Assembly (NCBI RefSeq): GCF_954871325.1
Contig: NC_088778.1
Location: 26,521,120-26,585,119 of the forward strand
Direction of reading: 5' to 3'
Source: Gordionus sp. m RMFG-2023
Lineage: Eukaryota; Nematomorpha; Gordioida; Chordodea; Parachordodidae
Length of the DNA: 64,000 bases
This document shows positions 23,417 to 36,294 of this stretch, in pieces. Numbering within the stretch: position 1 is the first letter of the stretch; every line of letters begins with the position of its first letter. The notes under the pieces are model-generated. The model worked only from the letters and a program-made list of their open reading frames with translations, had not been told where the DNA came from and searched no databases. A program made the position numbers and the translations under genes.

Positions 23417-26400
23417 ATGGCATTTAATTACAAATTTATAAGCCATGCCGCAAGGAAATTATTTAGCACATCTTCTATATTCAGGATTTATGTTAATAAA
23501 TCACACAATTTACATGGTAAGAAGAATATTTAAAAAGATAATATATTTCATTATATAGTTAGCTCTAAATTGAATTGTTCTGGTCGGCCCTATGAAAAAA
23601 TCTTTAAAAAAATAGACGATTCAATGTCTACTAAGAGGATGATACCTGGAGTTGTTATAGTTCTTGGAATATTTGGAATACTTTATGGATACAATACATT
23701 GGTATGCCTTAAGATCATTATATTTAACTTAAATTTCATCAAATAGGTATTTTATTGGATGCATCATCCAACTCTTACTGTTGAGGAAGTTGATTCAAAT
23801 GGAAAGAAAATTATCAAAAAAATTAAAGGTCAAATATTTCAAGAAATGCCTCCACGAGAAATTTTAGCTATGAATCCCTCTCAAAAATTATATTCTTTAG
23901 ATACCTTAGATAAAATTACTGGCAGTCATGTCACTAAAGAATCAGAAAATATAGGTTTTTAATGTTTTACACTGCCAAATTTATATTTTATTGTGTTACA
24001 TTGGTTTATTATAAACATGAAATTAATCCCATTGTATTTATTTTATCGTTTGCATTTATAAATTTAGAGTTAATTTATTAAATATTTCACCTAAATAAAG
24101 AATATATACAACTACATGTTTTTAATTATTAAAAATAATTAAGATTTAAAAGAAGAAAATCCAAAACTTAATCATCAAAAAGATAATATGAATATTAAAA
24201 ATATACCAGAATTTGCTCAATATTTATTGATAGGAGGTGGAACAGCTTCGTTTTCTGCTGCTAGAACTATAAGAATTAACTCTCCAAAATCAAAAGTATC
24301 CAAATTTAAAACCTTTTTATTAATTCAATTTAAAAATTTTCATAAAAAAATACTTTATAAAAACAAAACTATTATTTGATGAAACAAAAACATCATCCTT
24401 TACAATATAATACAAAATATCTTTGTTAGTTAAAAATAAAGGAAATGATATTAGATATTTTTAATTAACAATGAGAAGGAATTTTGGGATTAAGTTCCAA
24501 CAATCTTAACTCGTCATGATTTTTACTTCGATAATTCTGCACATATATTAAGTAAAATAATAATTAAACATATCTCATATATTTTTGCAGTAATTAAAAA
24601 AAAAACTTGTCAGAATTATAATCATATTTTTAAAAATAAGTTAAAAAATTCATAATAATCTTTTCATCATTCAATTAAATTATTCCAAACTTGATGTTAA
24701 AAATAAGATATTTGAAATTATTTTTAAATATTTAAAATCAGGGATGAGAACCCTCCTTTAAAAAAATGGGTTTGGGTTCAGTGAAAAATCTCTGAACCTG
24801 GTTCGGGTTCAGGGTTCGGAGACCAGAAAAATAATGAATTATTAAAATTAGTTAAAATATAAACATCATTTTTTAAAAAAAAATTATTTTAATTAAAATC
24901 GCCATAAATTATTTATCATCATAATTATAATACTATATTACAATTTAAAAAATTACTAAATATAACAAAAATGGTTAAACAAAAAAATAATGAAAATATG
25001 ATTTTTTAAAATTAATATATAAATTTTTTATAATTAAAAAATAGAAGCTTGAACTCTGAACCCAAAGGGTTTGGGTTCAGCATAATATTGAGGGTTCGGG
25101 AGGGTTTAGGGTTGGGTTCTTGTCCCTGTTTAAAATTAGTCATAAGTATATTTGTTCCACATGGAAAATTTTTTTTTATAAATTTTGCAAATATTTTAAA
25201 ATGCAATTTTTTTAAAAGTCAAATCACGGTGTATATCAGAAATCTGTAGCTAGGTCTAATTTTTAGATACCAGATTGGATTTAAATTTGGACATTTAAAT
25301 AATGTTTAGCTATAGTGATTTTATAGGAAAATCTTGAGAAATTTGGAGCAAATGAATGATAATTGGGCCATCACATGATCTTTTTAAACTAGTTTTATAA
25401 TTTAAATCTATTTAATTTTAAGACTTGGTCTGATTTTTAAAAATATATTTAATCATTTTATGGTTTGAAGCTTGCAGCTGTATCTAATTATTAATCTTAA
25501 GAGTTTTTTTTCAACTACAAATATTGAATCCCCTTCTTCAATAAAGGTTCTTGGTTATAGGTCTGAGCCTAGGAAATCAATTTTATTTGCTTGTATTATT
25601 TATTCATTGAATTATATTTTATAGATATATTTGTTACTCAATCCTTCATAACACAATAAGACTGTGGACCCCAGTTATTTTAAAAACATAATTATTTCAA
25701 GATTTTTGCTTGGATCTTTTAGAGCTTAATATTTTTAGGTAAAATATATATGAGCAAAATTAATTTTTATTTTATTTGGTACTTCATTAGTTATAATGGT
25801 TTTATGAAGCTTGGGGTCTACATAGACCCAACTTGGTCATCTATCTAATTTTTTTTCCATCTGTTTTAGCATTGATATATTAAGCATATATAAACACTCA
25901 TGATTTTTATTAATCAAAAATTATATTATATTAAAATTTGAACCTTAGATAAACATTCTACATCCAATTTTATTGTGACATTTTAAATTCGCCACTTTTT
26001 TTTACCTCTCTTGGCAAAAGCTGCCATAAAATTTTAAAATAACAATGAAATTTTAAAATAACAATAAAATTTTAATATAACAATTATCGTTATTATTAGA
26101 CTTATTTAATACATCTTATATATTTAAAAATATAAATTAGATTTTAAGATATAGGTTATCTAAATTTGGCCTAGAGGGCACTCCACTTGTAATTTAATGT
26201 CATTTTTTTTTACCCACACTATTAAGAATCAAACTGAAAGTAACTATTAACCACTTGATTTTAATTTTAAAGAATGTTTTATACCAAAAATAATTTTACG
26301 ACTGTTAAAATGCACTGAGATATAATAGAGGTCATGGATATTAATATTACATCAATGTAAGGCTAATTTTCTATTCCTTGTCATCTTATTTAAAAAATGA

Positions 26401-29400
26401 GTAGCAAATTTGTTTTTAACGACTTTAATTGTAATACCTATGCACGAAGATTTTGATTGTTAGCGAAGAGGACGAGTATCCTTATATAAGACCGCCACTA
26501 TCAAAGGATCTATGGTACGAGATAGAAGATAAATTAGTTGACGAATTACGCTATAAATCATGGGACGGTAAACAAAAAAGGTTTATAAAAAAATCTATTT
26601 ATTTATATATACGTTTTCAAAGCCTATTTCGCATTTTAGGTAATGCCACCACCGATACTAATACCGTATTGGCTGATACCACTGGTACTAACGCCACTTG
26701 TATCGGTGAATCTTCGCTGATTTTGCAGATTAAGTATATAAGTTGATCCTGCAGAATGCGTGGATTTTTTAAAAAAAATTTAAGTAAAATTCTGAATGCG
26801 CTATTTTTTTTTATAAAATAAGCTAAAATAACAATCACGATCTCTCTATTTATATTATTTATTTATTTTAAAAAATTGTCGCAAAGTGTCTACTTTGAAG
26901 ATGAATCATTTTATTACGGGTTAGAGGAGTGGGGAAAAGAAGAAAATCGTGGCGGAATCTTCGTGCTCAAGAATTCGAAAGTTTTAATAACTAGCGTTTT
27001 ATTATATATTTTTTTCGTACAACGATTTTTTTTAGGGAAATATAAGCATGCGCATTACAAATTATAATGATCAGTTATTATAGGGTTAAGATTTTATTTT
27101 TGGACGAAGAAATATAGGTATCAGACTTATTTTTTGGACCCTCACCGAGTAATTTGCCGATTAGTGTTGTTAAACGGCTCGATTTTCTAAAAAGGTTAAC
27201 ACATTATTTTAGCCAATATATGTTGCGCAAGCCTAAAGATTTTTTTCTCATAGATGATAGTAAGGTTTGGATGGACATCTACTAACGAAATCTTGAAGCT
27301 TGGGTAATATTATTTTGGTTAAGATATTAATTTAAAATTGGCTAAATCGAGCTGTTTAACAAAACTACTATTTATCCAACTATTTTTTTTTTAAATGTCC
27401 TAGCCATCTGAAATATTATTCATCTATCCCTCTAGTGACGTCGAATTGACCACTAAAATGAGAATATATTCGATTTGGGCAAGTAGGTTAAGTAGTTTTA
27501 TGAATTTGGCTTTTGACATTTAAAATGGCACTCAAAGTAGAATCAATGTCCGCTCCAGGAAAAGCTAGCTTTTTTTTAAAATCTATTTCTGAAGCAATGA
27601 CATTGTATTAATAAATACCTAGATTGACGATTGATTTATTTAAGCATATAAATGCAAATCAACTGGTAGCATGCCATTTTGATTTCCCGACGATGCTTTA
27701 AAAATTCCTCTTATTAAATTATCAGTCTGGATAAATATTATATGTCCATAGCTGATGTATTTTTATTAAATAATAACATGTAAAATGTTGGTCAAAGGTG
27801 AGTATTATGGTGTTCCATCTTCTATATCTTTATTTAATTTAAAGGTATTTTAATTAGGAGATTACAAAAATAATAATGAATAAAGGTATTTTAAGTTTAT
27901 ATTTCATTTTATTATTGCTGATATGGAAGAATTTAGTGCCGAAGAATTAGAGATAGAACACTCTAATACTCGGCCTCCAATATATTAAAATTTACAACCT
28001 GCCCAACATTATAATTAAAAAGAAACATATAAATTAAATATTTTAAATATAACTTATTTTTATTATCTTAAAGAAGATAACCCTGCATTCACAGTTAGCG
28101 CGAATTCACGGCGAAGTATATAAAAATACAAAAATAGCGCATATTTTATAAATTTCGCCGCCATTTTGTGCTAGCAAGGAATGCAGGGTAAGTTGGTTTT
28201 AAAAACTAATCTGTCGGGAATCGGAATCTCTTCCATTATAAACCATATGAATTTTAACATATATAGAGTAGTAACCAACTGAGATATGTATACTACTAGA
28301 TTGGCGATACATAGGAATCAGCTATAGCGCCATTTTGTGGTTTGCTTTCGACTAATTGTCTTATTTATTATTATATGAATGCGCATTAATGTCATTTAAT
28401 CGAAATGCAAACCACAAAACGACGCTACAGCTGACTTTTATATATGGAAACTGTTAAATGCATTTAATGTAATAAATCTCCAATCATTGAGAGTAAACGA
28501 CCTTGTAGTTTTGAGAAATTCTTTGCCATTAATTTTTTGAACTAATCTTAAATTTATAATTTTATTTTATATTGTAGATTTTTTTTAAAATATAAATTAG
28601 AAAAAATACAGAAATATTTATGGCGAAACTGTTATAAAATTAATATAGTTTTTTTTTAAAAAAAACGAAAGGTTTAAGTAATTTTATCGATTAAATTAAA
28701 CCTTGTATTAAAATAAAATTATTTTGTTTAAAAAATAATAAATTTCCTTTTTTAAGACATTTTTTGAATGCGCTTTAGTGGTAATAATTCTTTTTTTAAC
28801 CTGCCTCATGAACCCGTAAATTATACTTTTAAAATTTAAACGAGTATCATTTTATTTGAAAACTTGCATAAAATATAATTACAAGGTTTGTATCACACTT
28901 TAGGATTAGAAATGAATTTCACCTCTTTTTTAAATAAAAAGGTAACAAAATTAAACCCAGCAAACTCCGAAGCTCATCTAGATAATGGGATAAAGATCAA
29001 ATACGAAAAGTGCCTCATAGCTACAGGTTTTAAGTTTATCAATTAGTATTGTTAAAGGTTATTTTTAAAAGTTAATTAAGTAGTTACTAGTTACATTCTT
29101 AAAAAGCATAAATTTCAAAAGTAGTCTTGTGTGAAATCTTACACCTCATCTTTATGTGAAAAGCGAGTAATTTCAACCGAGTACATTGGTCTTTATGGCT
29201 TTTGTACTCGTCGCTTAATTAATATAATAATAAAATAATAAGTAAGCCCAAAAATTTTGGTTTTCTTAAATAATAACGTAGTATAGACAAATACGACAAT
29301 GAGTATAATAGTGTAAAACGCGATATATATAATAATATGCGGAGAATGAATTCGTTATAATTATACGTCTTCATATCAAAGGTCTGCAAATGACAATTCT

Positions 29401-32400
29401 CAGGTACGATCCTGCCCGATGGGAATATAGTTTATGCTAGGCCCGGTTTCAATTTTTTAATACGGTCTTCAGGCCTGGGTTTTAATTTTTTTTTTAAATA
29501 CAAGATCTAATCCAAAATATATGCTGTCGAACTGCTTATATAAACAACTATTTGTAATTTTGGTGTGCTTAAATTTAAGATACTGTTACGTTAGGGATTA
29601 TCACTTCTATGAAATATCAGAATTAATCAAATATAGATATAAATTATTTTTTTTGCCAGACCCAAAAAGAATTTCAGATGGGACGGGCGGGGCATTGCAA
29701 ATCTCATATTAATGATTATCTCGAATAATTTGAATATTCGATTAAATTGATTCAAATGGAACGAATTATTCTAATAAATTGCCGAATTTTCGAACCATTC
29801 GTTACTTTTCGATTTGATCTTGAATAGGCCTATTCTAAATGTAATCTACCCTGAACACAAACGTTTTACATGCGCCCTTTTTATTTAATAAAAAGTAACT
29901 TCCAATTTGAGAAACCATAAAGATAATAAGTGATAATATATTATTTAACTTATTTTAAAAGAAACTTGTTACTTTTCTAGAACTAAAATTATTTACACAT
30001 TTCCCATATATATATATGAATTTTATCTTGTAAACCAATAAAGGACTGCTTGATCAACCTCGCAGCCCTTCGAATCACATGATTGGCATCATATCAATGT
30101 TTGATATGTATAACATATAATATTGTCATAAGATATTATATAAAACTATATAACGAATCTACATTTAAACATTAATTTATTTACATTGGCTATTATATAA
30201 ATTCATATATAACAATTACGTCTACTCAAATGTAACTAGTTACAGTTATTTTTTCGCAAAAATGTAAATATTAAAAGAAATAAAAAAAAATGTATATCTT
30301 ATTTTTATATTTGACCGAAATTTTATATAGGCGGAACTCCAGCTCAGTTGCCCTCAACGATTGACGTTGCGCCAGACGCGAGGAAATCTACTTCGTATTT
30401 CAGAAATGTAATTTTAGATAATGTCTAAAAAAATCTTTAAAATTTCAGTCGGTGTTTTTAATAAATTTATATAACGTATATTAGATTTGAGCAAATCCAT
30501 GAAACCTCGAGCTATATGCAGGGGCATAGCAACTAGTGTTGTTAAAAAAGATTGAACAAAGTTGGCCAAAGTTTGGGATTTAACAACACAAATAGCAACA
30601 CCCCAATTTTGGAATTGTTGCCCACAAAAAATATCAGTAGCTTCCTATCTTATATTATGGCTAAAATATGCTTCTACAACAATTTTATGCATTTTTTATT
30701 GGAATGATTTTTTAAGAATCTGAGCGTTATTTTTATAGGCAAAAATGCACATTTTGACTATTTATCCATGATTTTTATTAAAAAAATATATACATTATTT
30801 GAATTGACAAGTGTATACTAATATTTATTAAATATTAAATATTAGTATTTATAACAATTTTGCTTTATTTTCATCACTCTTTTTACACAAAAATTGCCAG
30901 AATTTTTTTTATATTTAGAAATAATTTAAAATTCATATCAAATATTTAAATGAGAATATTCACTTTTGGAGAAGTAAAAAAAAATAAATACACTTAATCA
31001 GAAAGAAAGAAGTGAAAGTTAGTTTGTTTTTCTTAAAATAGAAATTGTTGGTATTTTTATTCCATTGGTTCAAAGATAGATGGTAAATATATCAATATAA
31101 ATATAGGATCGGTTTATGATATTTAGGAATAAAAAAAATTCGTTTCTCTTACATTCCTCGTGAAAAATATAATCTATTATGTTTTTTTAAATATATATTT
31201 TATTTAAAAATCCTTAATGATATTGCAAGATAAACGATTTCCGCAAACTCCTTAAAACTTTAAAACCCGACGCCTTGGATAAATTGAATCTCAAATCGGT
31301 AACCGTGCTAGGAGGAGGATTTTTGGGTAGCGAGCTGGCTAGTAGTATAGCGCACAAATGTAAATACATCTATCCAATTGTTAAAATTTACAACTTCTTT
31401 CTTTCTTAAAAAATCAAAAGAGCCTATATCATAACCCAACTTTTTCCTTCCTATATTCAGATTATTTTTATTTATTTATTCGACTCCGAAAATTACTAAG
31501 TTATATTTATAAGGCAAAACAATCTTTTTGATTTTTAATATTTAAAGTATATTTTTTTTATTTGAGAAATAGGCATAATATATTTATTTTTTTTAACCTT
31601 TAACGGATAAAAGGTATTTTTTTTTACTCCCTAATTTTTATTTTGCACAAACTATAATAGTATAATCGTGAATGTAAAAAAAAACGATTGTTCTAATTGT
31701 GATTATTATATTAATGTCAATACAAAAAGAAAGAAATGAAAAAGGTAATAAATTTTAAATTGATCTAATTTTTGTTGAATTAAACATAAAATATGCCTCC
31801 CATGGCAGTAACTTAAAGGGAACCTATTTAGTTTAAGAGAGAGCTTATCCATTTAGGTACAGTCGATCCTAAAAGATAATTTGAAAGGGAAAAAAAACGT
31901 CATTCATAAGTATTCGTATATTACTTCATTTATTATTATAAATGACAATATTTACATTTTTAAAGCCACGGGAAAAATATCGGTAAACCAAATTATATCG
32001 AGCGATGGAATATTGGCAAAAATCTTACCCAAGTATTTGTCCGAATGGGCTACCTCCATTTTACAACATAGTGAGCCTAATTTTTTAAAAAATATCTAGA
32101 AATAACAACATTTCATTTTTTTTAAAGTTATTTTATGTAACTCTTGATTATAATTTCATACTTCATTTATGATGTTAATTTTTGTAAAAATTTTATACCG
32201 AGCTCTAGGGCCTCGTTTATGTTAAGCGCGATAGCTTGGCGCTCAAATACATTAATGTTAAAGCATCAGCTATGCTATCGTTTAGCCATATGCGATGATG
32301 GTAAATGGCTAAACGATAGCAGAGAACATTGTGCATTTTGTAAGTGAGGCCTATATCGTTATTTTAAACGAAGCTCAAGTACCATAGCCCTCAAGCTCAT

Positions 32401-35400
32401 AAATGTTAATAGTAATCCGAAAATTCAGTGTTGCAAAATATCGCTTGAATATTTCCAGCGTTTTGCGTATTAAAATTATCTTTATCGTTTTACTAGTAAA
32501 TCCCGAATAATTTATTTTATTTGAAAGTAATCAAGATTTATTTATTATAGTTACAAATTAAAACATTTTGTTTTTTTATAACCGGTCGTTAGAACCCGAA
32601 TGAACCGAATGGAACACTATAAAAAGGATCAGAAACATAATAGCAAAGAAATAGGGTTCGGGGTGGATTCCTACTTTATATAATAATTTAGAACCAACCT
32701 TAAAATCGCAAAGATTTCTATCCTTAATTATTACACAATAACTATTGCTAGTTAATATATTTTAACTCATCTTTTTTACTTTTTCCTCAGTCCAAAACTT
32801 TACCATCTATTTTTTTGTCTTTTAATGCTCGGTTGAATGATTCCATCCCGATATTGGTTAACCTAGATAATGATAGTTTGCTTACTATCCTGATTGTTTA
32901 GTTTAGACCGTGATCTAAATATCAAAAATAAAATTTATTAATTTTATCGGAAAAAGGGAAAATAAGCTATTTGTATTGTAAAATAAATTAGTGGTCTAAT
33001 ATTTTTTTTTCGAATTACGAAAATTTATTAATTTTTAAAATTCAAGAAATTAATAAATTTTAGCTTTAAAATGTATAAAGTTGTGAAATTTTTACTAAAA
33101 AAGTAAGTAATATTAATTTATATTTTTCAAATTATAATAAGAAATGTGCAGCTATATTGGGAAGTATTTAAAATAAATGGTAAGTATAATAATAATTTTG
33201 TAGGTATAACTCTCAAAATTTTTTAATGGAAGATTTTAATCATGTTTTATAAAGTTTATAAAATTTGAGGATATTAACAATATATTTAGGTCATCGCCTT
33301 AATAGTATTACTATTTATTTTATCAAAATGTTTGTGTTTAAATTTGCGGGATATGTGACATTTTTGAGAAGTTTTTTATTGGCCCGTGAAAATTTTTTAC
33401 GGAGAAAATGACATAAATTTTCTAAACACTTAGCTTGAATTTTGTGAATTCCGTAAAAATATTTTTTACACTTTGCTCACTTTCGACCCGAAAATAATTT
33501 TGCTCAAACACGGACCAGGCCTCTTATTTTTATCTCCGATAGTCTGTAAATTTGGATTTTTGATATCCCTGATATGTTGATTCAACATGGGGAAAAAACT
33601 TAAGATTGTTTTATTTGATTTGCTTGAAAATTTGTTTGTGAAAGCTTCTGATTCTTCCGTGAGAAAAACACTTGGGGATAATTATGGCTATATTTTTTAA
33701 GATAAAATTGCCATATGATCAATTTTTGTTATGACTCGTTTAAAAGCCGGCCTGAAGACTGTAGGCCTGGTATAAAAATTTTCGCGCCGAACCGAACAGC
33801 TTGTGCAAACTATTATTAGTTGGGCCATAAAAACGTTAAAAATTTCTACGGATTTGCCCTAGCTGACCGCCCACTGCACACCTCTACTCCAAACATGCCA
33901 TATCACTATTTTATTCCTTCTAATTATTATTACTATAATTTTTTTTTACCACGTTCAATTTTACTTTGTTATATTAAATTCAAGGTGGAATCAATATTAT
34001 TCGAAATTCTACGATCACAAGTGTAAAAACAAACGAAAAGCGTGAGTTGATATTACATCTATCCAACGGAACGAAAGTTTTTTTTTAAAAAGAATAATAT
34101 TTTTAATCATTACCTAACATTTTTTATATTTAATGTGTGTATAACATTAACTTATTATATTCTATTAGCGACAATAAACTATGGATATCTTTGTTTTAAA
34201 CGTCTCATCTTATATTTCATTATGATAAAAATTGTTTTAATGTTTTAAAGACATATTTTTTAAAAAAAGATTCACTATTTTGAAAAGAGTTGATATTTAG
34301 AAAGCCATATTATTACCCCATCACCTATCCTGAATAATCTTATTTTATAGATAGGAATAAATTAAACATTTTTATGAATACAATACTTCTATATACTAAA
34401 CATATTTTTTACAGTTAACTACCGACCATCTCATAGTGGCTATTGGAATTAATCCCAACATCGGCTTCATACAAGAAAATCAAAAGCGAGCTGATCTAAA
34501 AAGTTGTCTTGTCGTTGATAAAACACTAAAATATAAGGATAACATATGGGCTGTAAGCTTTATTATTCAGTTTGTGATCTTTATCATATTTTATAACCTG
34601 CTTTTTTCTTCTTCAGAATTATACATGTTTATAGGTTTATTCAAACCCGAATAAAGTTTTCTTTATTTCGGATCCCAGTAGTAAATTTCGAATCATAAAT
34701 TACTACGATTAATATTAGATTTAACTGGATTGACGCTTATATCGTATTTATTGCCGTTGTAATTGCAGCAATATGACACTTTCCTCCTTAATCAACTTAA
34801 ACCTAGATGCTATTGAAATAATCTGTTTATCAATAAATTTTGACCAACAATGATTTTACAATTTTTCAAAGGCTGGAGATGTGATGGCCGTTCAAATTTC
34901 TGATCAAAAATTGGCTAGAAGTGAGCATTACGATAACGCGATAAACTCAGGTCAATTAGCCGGTTTTAATATGACTGGATCGAAGAAGGAATTCAATCAT
35001 TTACTTCACACATTTTGGTTTTTTTAAAAAAATAATAATATTTTCTTTATAATTTGCGACTTGTGAATGGATTTATATAATTTGCTTAAATTGTACCTGT
35101 CCTAAAGACAACTCTTTTCAACCATAAAAAGGTTACTCAAGCAATAGCGCTTAGATTCTGGAGAACAGGACTTGATAGATTTACTAAAACCGAAACTTTG
35201 ATAAGGTGCAATCAATTTGTGGTCAACCTATGAGAGAAATAACTAATTTTAGCTTATTTTGCAAAGAATTTTTAATAATACAATTATGGCTGGAGCATCA
35301 ATTGATATTTAAGATTTTAATTATAATCGCAAAATGATGTTTAAAAAAATATATAAATGTTTACGAAAGGTCTGACTTAGGATCCGACTTAGGGATAGAG

Positions 35401-36294
35401 GGAGTTGGAACGATAGATTCATCATTGAACACCTTTTCATTTTATGCCCATGAAGACCCCGTTAAAAATGTAGACGATTCGGCTGTTGCTCAAAATTTAG
35501 TAAAATCCTCTAAAGCTGAATACATAGGGGATGCGATACCACGCTTTAACAGCTGATCGATTTTATTAAATCTTTCGACGAGATTCAATTTCTCTTTTAT
35601 TGATTTTAAGCTTTAATTCTTATCATGATAGAAATCTATGCATATAAATACAATTGATGTGATTAAAATCGATCACCTGCTGAATGGCGTCCACTATGAA
35701 TTTACTCAATTTATAACAAAAAATAGAAGATAACAATTGCATTATAAATATATTCGAGACCATAAAAAAATCAATTTCTATATAGTGTCAATTTTTCTTG
35801 CAAATTTTTTTGTTTTTAGATTTTGAAGTTAATTTTAATAATTAAATCATCATTTGATTTATTTAAATAAATTATTTAAAAAAAAATACTAAGAAAACGA
35901 CGGCTCATATTACTCAACCATCGAATAAATTCAAAAAGGGCGTATTATTTTATATTAAGGACGATATTATAGTCGGTGTTTTAACGATAAACCTGTTCGG
36001 ACAAATGGATGTAGCTAAAAAGGTTTTTTAAAAATAATTAAGCAAGGTGAAATTGAAAGAATTAGGGATTTTAAAAAATCGTTTTTGTTTGCAAAATACA
36101 AGTTTTTTTAAAAAATCTCTCAAGGACCTTATAACACCTTATTTAAATAAATATATTATAAATAACGGTACTATACTTATTTTTTTAAAATATTTAAAAT
36201 AAAGTTAATAATGTTACAAACGAAAAGTCCTGATTTGGACAAATTGGCAAAACTATTTGATATACACACACATGAAGCAGAACATCAAGAATAA
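23417..36294 (+). CDS. AIFM1: Apoptosis-inducing factor 1, mitochondrial (16 exons)
   Basis: FAD/NADH oxidoreductase of the mitochondrial intermembrane space; supports respiratory-chain assembly and can act in cell death. Exons: 23417-23516, 23559-23701, 23747-23954, 24144-24295, 26450-26580, 26887-26980, 28942-29026, 30331-30407, 31230-31359, 31966-32070, 33985-34076, 34415-34552, 34872-35017, 35370-35499, 35894-36022, 36205-36294; all phases close to 649 residues (human 613). Residues 1-33 look like a presequence (AARKLFSTSSIFR). KKIDDS then a membrane segment at 61-81 match the human inner-membrane anchor. The FAD-binding GGG is at 181-183, YIRPPLSKDLW follows, and NAD-binding VLGGGFLGSELA starts at 356. 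AAGDVMA and the C-terminal KKGVLFYIKDDIIVGVL are conserved. The frame stays open upstream to an ATG at 23234; I prefer 23417 because it puts the presequence first. Introns 1-2 are 42 and 45 nt; later ones reach 2.2 kb. An AATAAA overlaps the stop. Confidence 0.94.
24731..25136. mobile_element. Miniature hAT element in AIFM1 intron 4
   Basis: Element 24739-25128 (390 bp) is flanked by identical TTTAAAAT (24731-24738, 25129-25136). Ends are inverted: CAGGGATGAGAACCC and GGGTTCTTGTCCCTG. Both sides carry repeated gggttcgg/gggtttgggttc words. There is no coding content. Confidence 0.9.
25640..26215 (+). repeat. Dispersed noncoding repeat, copy 1 (AIFM1 intron 4)
   Basis: This stretch is colinear with 45700-46290. 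Shared landmarks in order are gcttggggtctacatagacc, tagataaacattctacatc, ttgtgacattt and a terminal atctaaat...gg segment. No reading frame is conserved, so it is probably an unclassified transposon fragment. Confidence 0.65.
27174..27365. repeat. TA-flanked MITE family, copy 3 (AIFM1 intron 6)
   Basis: Ends GTGTTGTTAAACGGCTCG and cgagctgtttaacaaaac are inverted and flanked by TA (27172-27173, 27366-27367). Internally, an actaacgaaatcttgaag segment is found inverted in the copy at 51590. Confidence 0.75.
28079..28191. repeat. Fold-back miniature element with TAA flanks (AIFM1 intron 6)
   Basis: Ends CCCTGCATTCacagttagcg and tgctagcaaGGAATGCAGGG are inverted and bracketed by TAA, consistent with a PIF/Harbinger-like 3-bp duplication. 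Its left half recurs at 46317-46400. Confidence 0.65.
28310..28480. repeat. Fold-back repeat, copy 1
   Basis: tagcgccattttgtggttt and aaaccacaaaacgacgcta are inverted arms around an AT centre. The same structure, with the same neighbour on its left, recurs at 46550-46725 in a TMEM214 intron. Confidence 0.7.
29383..29705. repeat. Candidate hAT-type miniature element (AIFM1 intron 7)
   Basis: Ends ggtctgcaaatgac and gggcattgcaaatctc are imperfect inverted repeats, with GC-rich gcccgatggg/cccatctg words just inside. I found no clear target duplication, and the small plus-strand frame at 29521 has no family match. Confidence 0.4.
30536..30589. repeat. TA MITE family, collapsed copy (AIFM1 intron 8)
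   Basis: GTGTTGTTAAA and TTTAACAACAC ends lie only about 55 bp apart, preceded by TA. It looks like an end-to-end deletion derivative. Confidence 0.6.
32200..32355. repeat. Palindromic miniature element (AIFM1 intron 10)
   Basis: Outer ends agggcctc and gaggcct are inverted. Inside, gctatcgtttagccat and atggctaaacgatagc form perfect 16-bp arms. The stretch is GC-richer than its flanks and non-coding. Confidence 0.6.

Noticed and set aside
23759-23962. Separate small mitochondrial membrane-protein gene ending at 23962
   Set aside because: Exon phases at 23516, 23701 and 23954 continue into the AIFM1 FAD-domain exon, and KKIDDS plus the membrane segment match the AIFM1 anchor.
32144-32347. 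Plus-strand 67-codon frame in AIFM1 intron 10
   Set aside because: It is produced by the palindromic element at 32200-32355.
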